Below, one piece after another: positions 24,256 to 31,657 of a stretch of 36,065 nucleotides of DNA. The DNA lies in assembly GCF_019734195.1 (NCBI RefSeq), contig NZ_JAASHM010000033.1:1-36065 (forward strand), read 5' to 3'. Under the pieces are notes generated by a model. The model worked only from the letters and a program-made list of their open reading frames with translations, had not been told where the DNA came from and did no database searches. The DNA is from Clostridium sp. K13. Lineage in GTDB: Bacteria > Bacillota > Clostridia > Clostridiales > Clostridiaceae. Made by a program: the position numbers and the translations under genes. Numbering within the stretch: the first letter of the stretch is position 1; each line of letters opens with the position of its first letter.

Positions 24256-24396
24256 GTGAGCATTAATAGTCAGTTAGAGAGATTAGCATTAGAATATTCA
24301 GCAAGTATAAGAGAAGAAGATGTAACACTAAAAGAGCAAGAAGAGATAATGAACAGTGAATGGTTTATAAGTTGGATGAAAGAATATCATCAATAA
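24256..24396 (+). CDS. Small unknown protein (46 aa)
   Basis: GTG 24256 follows TAGGGGGAGT. The product begins MSINSQLERLALEYSASIRE and ends FISWMKEYHQ. It is helical and acidic. Unknown. Confidence 0.55.
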   Translation: MSINSQLERLALEYSASIREEDVTLKEQEEIMNSEWFISWMKEYHQ

Positions 24397-24436
24397 ATAA
24401 AGTTGAAAATCAATAAGATTAGAGGGAGAGATAAAC

Positions 24437-24964
24437 ATGGCAACTATAAAGAGAGATGGAAGAATTACAGAAATAGAAGTAGGATGTAAGAAATGCAGAA
24501 TAGTAGGCTATCAATCAAATGGTAGAAAGGCTATAAAAAGAAATGTATTTAAACAGGGATACATAACATTTGAGCTTGAGGATGGAACAGAAGTAAAACA
24601 ATATATGCTTATAGCACCATGGAATACATATTTATTTTATAAATTAATTAAGGCTATTAAAGCAGAAGGTTTTAATATATTCAATGAATGTGATGCATTT
24701 GATGAAAATGAAATAATAGGTAAGGAAGTAGTAATAGAATTAGAAAATGAAGTTAAGGATTCTGGTGAATATATCAATGTTACTAATATCTATAATGTTG
24801 AGGAAGGAGAGATTATCATAGCTTATGATAATAAGTTAAAGGAAAAGAAGTATTCAGAAATGGAGAAAAATAAAGAAATGAGCATGGAGTATATAAGAAG
24901 TAAAGCAAATGAAGTTATTCCACAGCAGGAAATTACAAGTGAAGAGGACTTAATGAACTTTTAG
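24437..24964 (+). CDS. Unknown protein (175 aa), beta-rich
   Basis: ATG follows GAGGGAGAG. It has a beta-rich N-terminus with a CKKC pair (EVGCKKCRIVGYQ), a GYITFELEDGTEVKQYM strand pair and a central region like an OB-type fold (IGKEVVIELENEV, GEIIIAYDNK). It ends in an acidic tail (ITSEEDLMNF). An OB-like fold with an acidic tail is reminiscent of single-stranded DNA-binding proteins, which would suit a replication module. This is speculative and I found no clear motif. Confidence 0.6.
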   Translation: MATIKRDGRITEIEVGCKKCRIVGYQSNGRKAIKRNVFKQGYITFELEDGTEVKQYMLIAPWNTYLFYKLIKAIKAEGFNIFNECDAFDENEIIGKEVVIELENEVKDSGEYINVTNIYNVEEGEIIIAYDNKLKEKKYSEMEKNKEMSMEYIRSKANEVIPQQEITSEEDLMNF

Positions 24965-24969
24965 AGGTT

Positions 24970-25006
24970 ATATAGGTACTTTAGTTAACATCTAGAGTAC
25001 CTATAT
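24970..25006. terminator. 11-bp perfect hairpin
   Basis: ATATAGGTACT (24970-24980) and AGTACCTATAT (24996-25006) lie directly after the 175-residue gene, followed by TTTAG. A weak terminator or processing site. Confidence 0.5.
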
Positions 25007-25037
25007 TTAGAGATTTATAACTGGAGGAGAGATAAAA

Positions 25038-25421
25038 ATGATAAATATAAATAAAATAATGAAAGAAAATGTATCAATTAATATGAGTTTAGATGTAGAA
25101 AATAGAGGATTGTGGGAAAAGGGAAATCAATTGGGATGTGATACTATAACTTTAACTATTCCAGTTAATGAGATATCTAATGATATAGATATTGATAAGC
25201 TAGAAAATGACTTACATTTTGGAGTAAGTAATTTTACTATAAATAGCAACGAAGTAAAATTTAATATATTTACTGGAGAAACAATATTCTTTAGTTCTTT
25301 AGTATCTATATATGAATATATAGAACACTATGTAAGTTTCTTATGTGAAAAGCTAGATAGATTTACTAGTGAAAGTTTTAAGCTAGAGTTTGATTTCTAT
25401 ATGTCTTTTATGGAAGATTAA
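25038..25421 (+). CDS. Unknown protein (127 aa) before the recombinase
   Basis: ATG follows CTGGAGGAGAG. It is acidic, with beta strands (CDTITLTIPVNEIS, NEVKFNIFTGET) and a C-terminal helical region with many aromatic residues. Not recognised. It is the last gene before the recombinase and is separated from it by a large hairpin. Confidence 0.6.
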   Translation: MININKIMKENVSINMSLDVENRGLWEKGNQLGCDTITLTIPVNEISNDIDIDKLENDLHFGVSNFTINSNEVKFNIFTGETIFFSSLVSIYEYIEHYVSFLCEKLDRFTSESFKLEFDFYMSFMED

Positions 25422-25438
25422 AATAAAAGTAATATATT

Positions 25439-25487
25439 CAATTAATATTAAGAGACTAACTTTAAAGTTTACTCTTAATATTAATTG
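25439..25487. repeat. 16-bp perfect inverted repeat upstream of the recombinase
   Basis: CAATTAATATTAAGAG (25439-25454) and CTCTTAATATTAATTG (25472-25487) pair perfectly. The 17-bp interior contains the palindrome AACTTTAAAGTT. It could be a transcript end for the preceding gene or an operator for the recombinase. Confidence 0.65.
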
Positions 25488-25547
25488 GAGAAATACATAA
25501 TAATAGATAGTAATATTTAGTTCTAGAAAATATCTAAATTAATAGAT

Positions 25548-25570
25548 AGATATATATTATAAATTTGATA
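25548..25570. repeat. 23-bp repeat shared with the gene-free region
   Basis: Identical to 18726-18748. It lies 26 bp before the recombinase start, where a promoter or regulator site would be expected. Confidence 0.6.
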
Positions 25571-25596
25571 ATTTAATAGTGAGGGAGAGCTGTAAG

Positions 25597-27312
25597 ATGA
25601 TTAATAATTATGTATCAATTGATATCTCAATACAAGAATTAATAAAGAGAATTAATAGAGTCCCTAGAATAGCAATATATTGTCGTGTAAGTACGACAGA
25701 ACAGGCAGAAACTGGTTACAGCATAGATGAGCAAGAAAGATTGCTCATTGATTGGTGTAACAAGAATGGATTAGAAGTCTTTAATTGTTACTCTGACAGG
25801 GGTATAAGTGGAAAAAATATTAAGAACAGACCAGCGTTAAAAGCATTATTGAAAGATGTGGAAGATAAAAAAGTGGATATGGTAATTTCCTGGAAATTAA
25901 ACCGTATCAGTCGTAAGCTTGCAGATGTTCTTAAAATAATGGATTTACTAGAGAAAAATAATGTTACATTCAAGTCTTATTCAGAGCCATTTGAAACTAC
26001 TACACATGTAGGAAGAATGCAAATGCAGATGATGGCAATGATTGGAGAGTTTGAACGTGGGACAATCTCTCAAAATGTAAATGTTTCCATGTGTGCTAAG
26101 GCTAGAGCTGGAGAATGGTGTGGTAACCGTGTGCTAGGCTATGACTTAGTACCAATGGAAGGTACTGAAAATAATAAGAGAAGAAAATCAAGATTAGAAA
26201 TAAATAAGGAGGAAGCAGAAATAGTAAGGATAATATTTAATGAATATGCTAGTGGAAAGGGGTATAAAGCAATTACTAATAAATTAAATAAGTTAGGGTG
26301 TAAGACTAAGAAAGGTAACAATTTTTCACAAGGTTCAATTAGAGATATCTTAATGAATCCAGTATACATAGGAAAGGTTAGGTACAATGTTAGACAGAAT
26401 TGGAGTGAAAAACGTAGAAGAAACATCAATCCAGAGCCAATAGTGGCAGAAGGAATTCATAAAGCTATAATTGATAATGATACATGGGATAAAGTTCAAG
26501 TAATGCTTCAATCTAAATCTGGTAAACCTTCAAGAGTATATGATGGATTTTACCCATTAACAGGAATATTAAAATGTCCTAAGTGTGGATCTGGTATGGT
26601 TATTTCAAGAACTACTAATGTACTAGCAGATGGAACTAAGAAAAGAATAGCTTATTATTGTTGTGGGTCATGGAAAAATCAAGGTACAAGTATATGCAAT
26701 TCAAATACTATAAGAGTAGAGAAAGCTAATGAGTATGTGTTTAATAAACTTTCAAGTGTTTTATCTAATGATGAAATGATTAAATCAATAGTAAGAAACA
26801 TAAATAAGGAAAGAATAAAGAGAGTAGACCCAAGTAAAAATGAGCTAGAAAGAATAGATAAGGAGCTAGAAAACATAGATAAGAAAAAGAGAAAGATTTT
26901 TGAAGCATACGAAGATGACATAATAACAAGAGAAGAATTTCTTACTAGAAAAGATGAGCTAAATCAAAGGGCTAAAGTATTACAAGAGTCAAAGGAGCCT
27001 TTATTAGTTACATTAGCTGATGATGTTAGTGAAGAAATATCTTATGAGTTTATTAAAAGCGTACTAGATAATTTTAGTAAGTTGTTAAATAGTAAAGAGT
27101 CAAGAGAGCAGAAGAAGAAGTTATTACATATGATAATTTCTAAGATAACAATTAATGAGCTAAGAGAAGTTGATTCGATAAACTTAACTATAAATGACAA
27201 GTTAGTAGATTATATAAGTAAGGAAGAAGGAGTATCTATAAAGGATGCTCCTTCTTCTTTTATGTTAAGAAATGTTGGCGTAAACACATTGAATTTGAAT
27301 ATTATAATATAA
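25597..27312 (+). CDS. Large serine recombinase (Ccr-like site-specific integrase/excisionase)
   Basis: A 571-residue large serine recombinase. The N-terminal resolvase domain (about 23-165) has the nucleophile S32 in AIYCRVSTTEQ, the Arg-rich VISWKLNRISRKLADV helix and GEFERGTISQNV. A recombinase DNA-binding domain follows (about 175-290). A zinc ribbon comes next (CPKCGSGM to SICNSN), then a coiled coil and a C-terminal tail. I choose ATG 25597, with GAGGGAG 9 nt upstream, over an in-frame GTG at 25579. It is the only integrase of the cassette and so should act on the repeats at rlmH. The length is like CcrC of SCC, but orthology needs a tree. Confidence 0.93.
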   Translation: MINNYVSIDISIQELIKRINRVPRIAIYCRVSTTEQAETGYSIDEQERLLIDWCNKNGLEVFNCYSDRGISGKNIKNRPALKALLKDVEDKKVDMVISWKLNRISRKLADVLKIMDLLEKNNVTFKSYSEPFETTTHVGRMQMQMMAMIGEFERGTISQNVNVSMCAKARAGEWCGNRVLGYDLVPMEGTENNKRRKSRLEINKEEAEIVRIIFNEYASGKGYKAITNKLNKLGCKTKKGNNFSQGSIRDILMNPVYIGKVRYNVRQNWSEKRRRNINPEPIVAEGIHKAIIDNDTWDKVQVMLQSKSGKPSRVYDGFYPLTGILKCPKCGSGMVISRTTNVLADGTKKRIAYYCCGSWKNQGTSICNSNTIRVEKANEYVFNKLSSVLSNDEMIKSIVRNINKERIKRVDPSKNELERIDKELENIDKKKRKIFEAYEDDIITREEFLTRKDELNQRAKVLQESKEPLLVTLADDVSEEISYEFIKSVLDNFSKLLNSKESREQKKKLLHMIISKITINELREVDSINLTINDKLVDYISKEEGVSIKDAPSSFMLRNVGVNTLNLNIII

Positions 27313-27319
27313 ATATTAA

Positions 27320-27348
27320 TTAACATAATATAAATTAAATGGTATAAT
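27320..27348 (+). promoter_or_regulatory. Promoter of the parA operon
   Basis: TTAACA (27320-27325), a 17-bp spacer and TATAAT (27343-27348) lie 30 bp before the parA start, directly after the recombinase stop. Confidence 0.7.
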
Positions 27349-27377
27349 ATACATATTAAGAATAATGGAGGGGTAAT

Positions 27378-28310
27378 ATGGATATAATATCATTTATAAA
27401 TTATAAAGGTGGAGTTGGAAAAACAACATTAACAGCTAATGTTGCTGCTGAATTAGCATATAGGGGGAAACGTGTATTAGTTGTAGATTTAGACCCTCAA
27501 ACTAATTTAACATTATCATTTATTGATTTAGATAAGTGGCAAGAGTTGGATGAAGAAGGCAAAACTATAAAGCACTGGTATGATGAATTTTTAGATGCGG
27601 ATTTAGATGAATCATTATCAGAATTAATAGTTGTACCAGATAAAGTAAACAATATTCTTAATCAATTGAATTCTCAAGGATATGTTCATTTAATAAGTTC
27701 ACACTTAGAATTAATTAATTTAGATATGGAATTAGCTACAAGATATGGTGGTAATTCAGAGAGAACAATAAGAAGCAGTTTTCTAAGACTTTTTTCAAGG
27801 TTAAAAAAGGGACTAGAAGAAGTGGAAGATGACTATGATTTAGTATTAATTGACTGTCCACCTAATTTTAATATAGTAACACAAAATGCAATAATTGCTA
27901 GTAATATGTATTTAGTTCCAGCTAAAGCTGATTTTCTATCAACTTTGGGTATAGACCAATTAGTAAGACATATTGATGCATTAACAATTAAATATAATAA
28001 TTATGTAAAACAGGATGATAGTTCAAGATGGGAAGAAATAAACCCTCAACTAACAGGAGTAGTATTCACGATGATTAACATTTATAATGGAAACCCTATA
28101 CAAGCTCAAAATACATACATTCATCAAGTGAGTAGAGCTGGATATACAGTGTTTGATAATTTTATAAGAAATAATAATACGCTATTTGCAAATTCTCCAG
28201 AATATGGAGTACCAGTAGCTTTAAATACAAACGTAGAAGGCATATATTTAGATATAAGACAAGAAATTGAAAGTGTGGTAGATGAGTTGATTTCCAAAAC
28301 AGGTATATAA
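27378..28310 (+). CDS. ParA/Soj-family partition ATPase
   Basis: A 310-residue ParA-type ATPase with a deviant Walker A KGGVGKTT (10-17), DLDPQTNLT (about 38-46) and LVLIDCPPNFN (about 154-164). Such proteins use ATP-dependent DNA binding to move and separate plasmid or element copies. The gene has its own promoter and is followed after 20 bp by a small gene that is not a classical ParB. A partition module only helps a molecule that exists free at times, so it suggests that the excised cassette can persist or replicate. Confidence 0.92.
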   Translation: MDIISFINYKGGVGKTTLTANVAAELAYRGKRVLVVDLDPQTNLTLSFIDLDKWQELDEEGKTIKHWYDEFLDADLDESLSELIVVPDKVNNILNQLNSQGYVHLISSHLELINLDMELATRYGGNSERTIRSSFLRLFSRLKKGLEEVEDDYDLVLIDCPPNFNIVTQNAIIASNMYLVPAKADFLSTLGIDQLVRHIDALTIKYNNYVKQDDSSRWEEINPQLTGVVFTMINIYNGNPIQAQNTYIHQVSRAGYTVFDNFIRNNNTLFANSPEYGVPVALNTNVEGIYLDIRQEIESVVDELISKTGI

Positions 28311-28330
28311 AAATATACGGAGGTGATAGA

Positions 28331-28954
28331 ATGGCTAGTTCTAAAAAGGATTTCTGCATAGTATCAAAGATAGTATTAGATTTAATAAATGGATTAACAG
28401 AAGAACAATTCAATAGTTTATTAAATGGTACAGCAGATGTAAGATATGTTGAAAAAGGTCTAGATAGCGAAACGAAAGAAAAGTATAATGAGATACTATA
28501 TAGATTATCAGTAGAAAATGATGATTTAAAAAGAATAGAGTTTATTAAAGGAAATGAATATTTAAAAACAAAAAATAAATTGGTGGAATTTTGCAAAAAT
28601 TTCAAAATAGAAATTAAATCTAAAGATACAATAGATAGTATAATCGAGAATATAATTAATTATATAGATAAAAATAAAGAAAATATATTATATAGATATA
28701 ATAGGTCAGAAAGCTTAGAATTAGGTATAGATGAAGTGGCTAAAAAACTAGAGGAAATTATGGATATAGATGAAGCTAAGAAGCTAATACTTGAATCTAA
28801 GGCTGTTGAAAGTAAATCTAATTTAATGAAGCTTTCAAAAAAATTAAATGTATTTACAGATAGAGAAGCAAATTATGATACAATTATGGATACAATAATA
28901 AAATCAGTTGTTGAAGCAAAAATACGTTCATATACAATAAGAAAAAAAATATAG
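28331..28954 (+). CDS. Unknown ParA partner with an internal duplication (207 aa)
   Basis: ATG behind ACGGAGGTGAT, 20 bp after parA. The helical product has two similar units: EYLKTKNKLVEFCKNF.IEI and TIDSIIENIINYI (about 77-117), and AVESKSNLMKLSKKLNV and TIMDTIIKSVV (about 157-197). Each looks like a short SAP/HeH-like helix-extended-helix DNA-binding unit. By position and structure it may be the centromere-binding partner of ParA. It has no ParB or RHH motif that I recognise, so the assignment is inference. A strong terminator follows. Confidence 0.65.
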   Translation: MASSKKDFCIVSKIVLDLINGLTEEQFNSLLNGTADVRYVEKGLDSETKEKYNEILYRLSVENDDLKRIEFIKGNEYLKTKNKLVEFCKNFKIEIKSKDTIDSIIENIINYIDKNKENILYRYNRSESLELGIDEVAKKLEEIMDIDEAKKLILESKAVESKSNLMKLSKKLNVFTDREANYDTIMDTIIKSVVEAKIRSYTIRKKI

Positions 28955-28968
28955 AAATTTAATTAAAT

Positions 28969-29010
28969 AATCTCATCATATTTTAATTATTAATATGATG
29001 AGATTTTATT
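28969..29010 (+). terminator. Terminator at the right end of the cassette
   Basis: AATCTCATCATATT (28969-28982) and AATATGATGAGATT (28992-29005) form a 14-bp perfect stem followed by TTATT. It closes the parA operon just before the attachment site. Confidence 0.8.
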
Positions 29011-29023
29011 ATAGTAATAAATG

Positions 29024-29085
29024 AACCTCACTTACTACTGATACGGAGAACCGTACCATAAGTAAGTGAGGTTTTTACTGAAATT
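29024..29085. repeat. Right attachment site with inverted repeats and direct repeat copy 2
   Basis: Bases 29048-29085 repeat 10809-10846 exactly. Upstream, AACCTCACTTACT (29024-29036) faces AGTAAGTGAGGTT (29061-29073), and an inner TACGG-AGAA-CCGTA hairpin sits at the core. This is the form expected for the joined ends of two cassettes or a circular junction. The sequence right of the core is the same left-end sequence seen after rlmH. Confidence 0.85.
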
Positions 29086-29341
29086 AGGTTAATAAATAAG
29101 GGAATTTGAGAAGGAGAGGGTTGAGAATATTATCATTTAAGTAAGCCTTTATATATAGAACTTTAGTGATAAATTATATGTGGAATTGGTATATAAATAA
29201 TATTATTAATTTAATGTTAAGAGTGTTAATTTATGAAATTAGCACTTTTATATTTATAATATAATTGAAACTTTATGTTATTATGTATTTATAAAATAAA
29301 TTCATTTTGATATATATTATATAAAATGGAGGAAAATATAA
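29086..29341. other. Intergenic region with one terminator-like hairpin
   Basis: I see no gene. AAGAGTGTTAATTT (29219-29232) and AAATTAGCACTTTT (29236-29249) form a terminator-like stem. A promoter for the following operon probably lies in 29260-29330, but the -10 and -35 boxes are not clear-cut. Confidence 0.55.
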
Positions 29342-30007
29342 ATGAAAATTAATATATTAATTGTTGAAGATGAAAAAGAAATAAGGGAAGGCGTAAGTGA
29401 ATATCTAGCAGAGGTTGGATATAGCGTTATAAGTGCAGAAGATGGAATGCAAGCAATAGAATTATTTAAGAATAATAAAATTGATTTAGTAATTTTAGAT
29501 ATAATGCTTCCAAAGGCTAACGGATTTGTTGTTTTAAATAAAATTAGACAAGAAAGCAATGTTCCAGTAATTATGTTAACAGCAATGAGTGATGATTATA
29601 CCCAAATTATGAGTTTTGATGAAGAGGCAGATGATTATATTACAAAGCCATTTTCAATAATAGTTTTACATAAAAGAATAGAAGCACTTCTTAGAAGAGG
29701 AGTAAAAGTTAGTGAAAATAAAAAGTGGTGTTATGGAGATATAGAAATTGATTTTGAAGGATATTCAGCAAGAAAGAATGGCGAAAATATTGATTTAAAA
29801 CCTAAGGAAATAAAATTAATAGAGTTATTATTAAAGTATGAGGGAAAGGTTTTAACAAGAGCACAAATCTTAGATAATTTATGGAGGATTGAAGAAGCAC
29901 CAAATGATAGGGTTATTGATGTATATATTAAAAATATAAGAAAAAAGTTGTTATTAGATTGTATAGTAACAGTTAAGGGAATTGGATATAAATTTGAGGA
30001 GCAATGA
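29342..30007 (+). CDS. OmpR/PhoB-family response regulator
   Basis: A 221-residue regulator with a receiver domain: acidic D10/E11, phosphoacceptor D53 in LVILDIMLP and K102 in YITKPFS. It has a C-terminal winged helix (about 125-220) with LKPKEIKLIELLLKYEG and DRVIDVYIKNIRKKL. It likely controls the downstream ABC transporter operon in response to the partner kinase. The gene's stop overlaps the kinase start. The ATG follows ATGGAGG. Confidence 0.93.
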   Translation: MKINILIVEDEKEIREGVSEYLAEVGYSVISAEDGMQAIELFKNNKIDLVILDIMLPKANGFVVLNKIRQESNVPVIMLTAMSDDYTQIMSFDEEADDYITKPFSIIVLHKRIEALLRRGVKVSENKKWCYGDIEIDFEGYSARKNGENIDLKPKEIKLIELLLKYEGKVLTRAQILDNLWRIEEAPNDRVIDVYIKNIRKKLLLDCIVTVKGIGYKFEEQ

Positions 30008-31449
30008 TGAATAAGTTAAAGCTATTTTCAAAAACATATATATTTACCATGGGGATAATAAGTGTAATAATTTTAATTTCAAATGTTTTAATTTATTTAG
30101 CATTACCCAAGGTATATGTGAATAATAAACAAAAGGAAGCTGATAAAATTATTGAAGATTTAATTGAACAAGTAAATAAATCTGATAATAAGGAATCATT
30201 TAAGATAGCAAAGAATTTTGCTGAAAAATATAATATTCAAGTTTTACTTACTATAGGAGATGAAAAAAGGGTATTTCAAGGTTTGCACAAAGTAGATATA
30301 TATGTTAATGAAGAGGAAATTACAGAAAACTCTTTAATAATTCCTAATTTAAGTGGTGAAAATATTATAGAAAGTTTTGATGATGAAAATGGAGAAATAT
30401 TCGGTCAATATATTAATATAAATAATTTATCAATAATAAAAAGTAGGGACTTTAAAAAAAGTAATGATGTAAATGGAAGTGCTAAAATAGTAATGGATTT
30501 AGAATCATTCACAGAAACAAGAGATATTATATTAAAAATACTTCCATATTCTATTTTTATAAGCTTGCTTATAGCACTTATTGCATCATATATATATGCA
30601 AGAAAAATTACAACTCCAATAAAAGAAATTTGTGATGTTACAAAAAAAATGGAGAATTTAAATAAAGAAGCCTTTTGTGAGGTAAAAACTGAAGATGAAA
30701 TAGGAATATTAGCAGCTAATGTAAATAGTTTATATGAAAATTTATTAAATACAATTGTATCATTGGAAGAGGAAATAAAAAATGTAAGTGAATCTGAAAA
30801 AATTAAGGTGGATTTTTTAAGAAGCGCATCACATGAGCTTAAGACACCACTAATGAGTATGTATATAATGATTGAAAATATGCTATATGATATAGGAAAA
30901 TATAAAAATCATTATATATATTTAGAAAAATGTAAGGATATAGTTAGTGAATTAAGTAAAATGGTTCAGGAAATTTTAGATACTTCAAAACTTAATATAA
31001 TAAATAATAAAAATGAAAGTGTATTAGATTTAGGTAGTTTAGTTCAAAAGAACATAGAACCATATAAATTAATAGCTAAGTCAAAGAAAATTAATATTAA
31101 AATGAATTTAAAAGAGTCTTTTAATATTAAAGTAGATGAAAAATTATTTACTAAAGCAATTTCTAATATTATTTCTAATGCAGTAAATTATACTGATGAA
31201 GGAAAGGAAATAAGAATATATATAAAAGATAAAAAACTTATTATAGAAAATGATTGTAAGCCAATTTCAGAAGAACATTTAGCACATATTTTTGAGGCAT
31301 TTTATAGAGTTGATTTTGATAGAAATAAGAGTAGTGGGGGGAATGGGTTAGGATTATACATAGTTCAACAAATTTTAAAAATGTATAATTTAGATTATTC
31401 TTTTAAATCAATATTAACTGGAATGAGTTTTGAAGTTGATTTTAATTAA
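30004..31449 (+). CDS. Membrane sensor histidine kinase
   Basis: A 481-residue kinase with two transmembrane segments (about 13-34 and 178-199) around an extracytoplasmic sensor region of 140 residues. A HAMP linker follows (about 200-250), then the H-box SASHELKTP with H277, the N-box NIISNAVNY and the G-box GGNGLGLYIVQQI. It pairs with the response regulator (ATGA overlap). Unlike BceS-type kinases it has a large outer domain, so it may sense its ligand directly. A terminator follows. Confidence 0.92.
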   Translation: MMNKLKLFSKTYIFTMGIISVIILISNVLIYLALPKVYVNNKQKEADKIIEDLIEQVNKSDNKESFKIAKNFAEKYNIQVLLTIGDEKRVFQGLHKVDIYVNEEEITENSLIIPNLSGENIIESFDDENGEIFGQYININNLSIIKSRDFKKSNDVNGSAKIVMDLESFTETRDIILKILPYSIFISLLIALIASYIYARKITTPIKEICDVTKKMENLNKEAFCEVKTEDEIGILAANVNSLYENLLNTIVSLEEEIKNVSESEKIKVDFLRSASHELKTPLMSMYIMIENMLYDIGKYKNHYIYLEKCKDIVSELSKMVQEILDTSKLNIINNKNESVLDLGSLVQKNIEPYKLIAKSKKINIKMNLKESFNIKVDEKLFTKAISNIISNAVNYTDEGKEIRIYIKDKKLIIENDCKPISEEHLAHIFEAFYRVDFDRNKSSGGNGLGLYIVQQILKMYNLDYSFKSILTGMSFEVDFN

Positions 31450-31501
31450 ATATTTGAAATTTGTTCATGTTTAATAAAAAATAAAATAGTTGAAAAATAA
31501 C

Positions 31502-31533
31502 GGGTATTAGATTAATAATATCCTTATTTTTTT
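31502..31533 (+). terminator. Intrinsic terminator after the kinase gene
   Basis: GGGTATTA and TAATATCC pair (with one G-U), followed by TTATTTTTTT. Confidence 0.75.
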
Positions 31534-31590
31534 ATAAAAAATAATTTAATTAATACGATTCTTAATGAATTTTATAAACTTAATTTTTAA

Positions 31591-31624
31591 ATTTCATAAA
31601 TATTTCATATTAGGTTGATAGAAT
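31591..31624 (+). promoter_or_regulatory. Putative response-regulator-controlled promoter of the ABC operon
   Basis: Direct repeats ATTTCATAAAT (31591-31601) and ATTTCATATTA (31602-31612) are spaced by 11 bp, one helical turn, as is usual for OmpR-family sites. They overlap the expected -35 region of a -10 box TAGAAT (31619-31624). No good -35 hexamer is present, which fits an activator-dependent promoter. Confidence 0.5.
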
Positions 31625-31657
31625 GTACTCAAGTTAATAAACAAGGAGGACATAAAT

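Larger units (their letters stand above)
10809..29085. mobile_element. SCC-like integrative cassette in rlmH (18.2 kb)
   Basis: The element lies between two 38-bp perfect direct repeats, the left one inside the 3' end of rlmH. Inner inverted repeats of 13 bp flank the core. It codes for one large serine recombinase near the right end, a D5-type helicase, a ParA/partner pair, a DUF960 protein and a type II restriction-modification plus OLD-nuclease cargo next to rlmH. Precise excision between the repeats would release an 18,239-bp circle and leave rlmH intact. No conjugation genes are present, so transfer would need help from another element, as for SCC. Confidence 0.88.

Noticed and set aside
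24437..24964. Single-stranded DNA-binding protein
   Set aside because: A beta-rich fold with an acidic tail is suggestive, but no SSB motif or typical DDDIPF-like tail is present.
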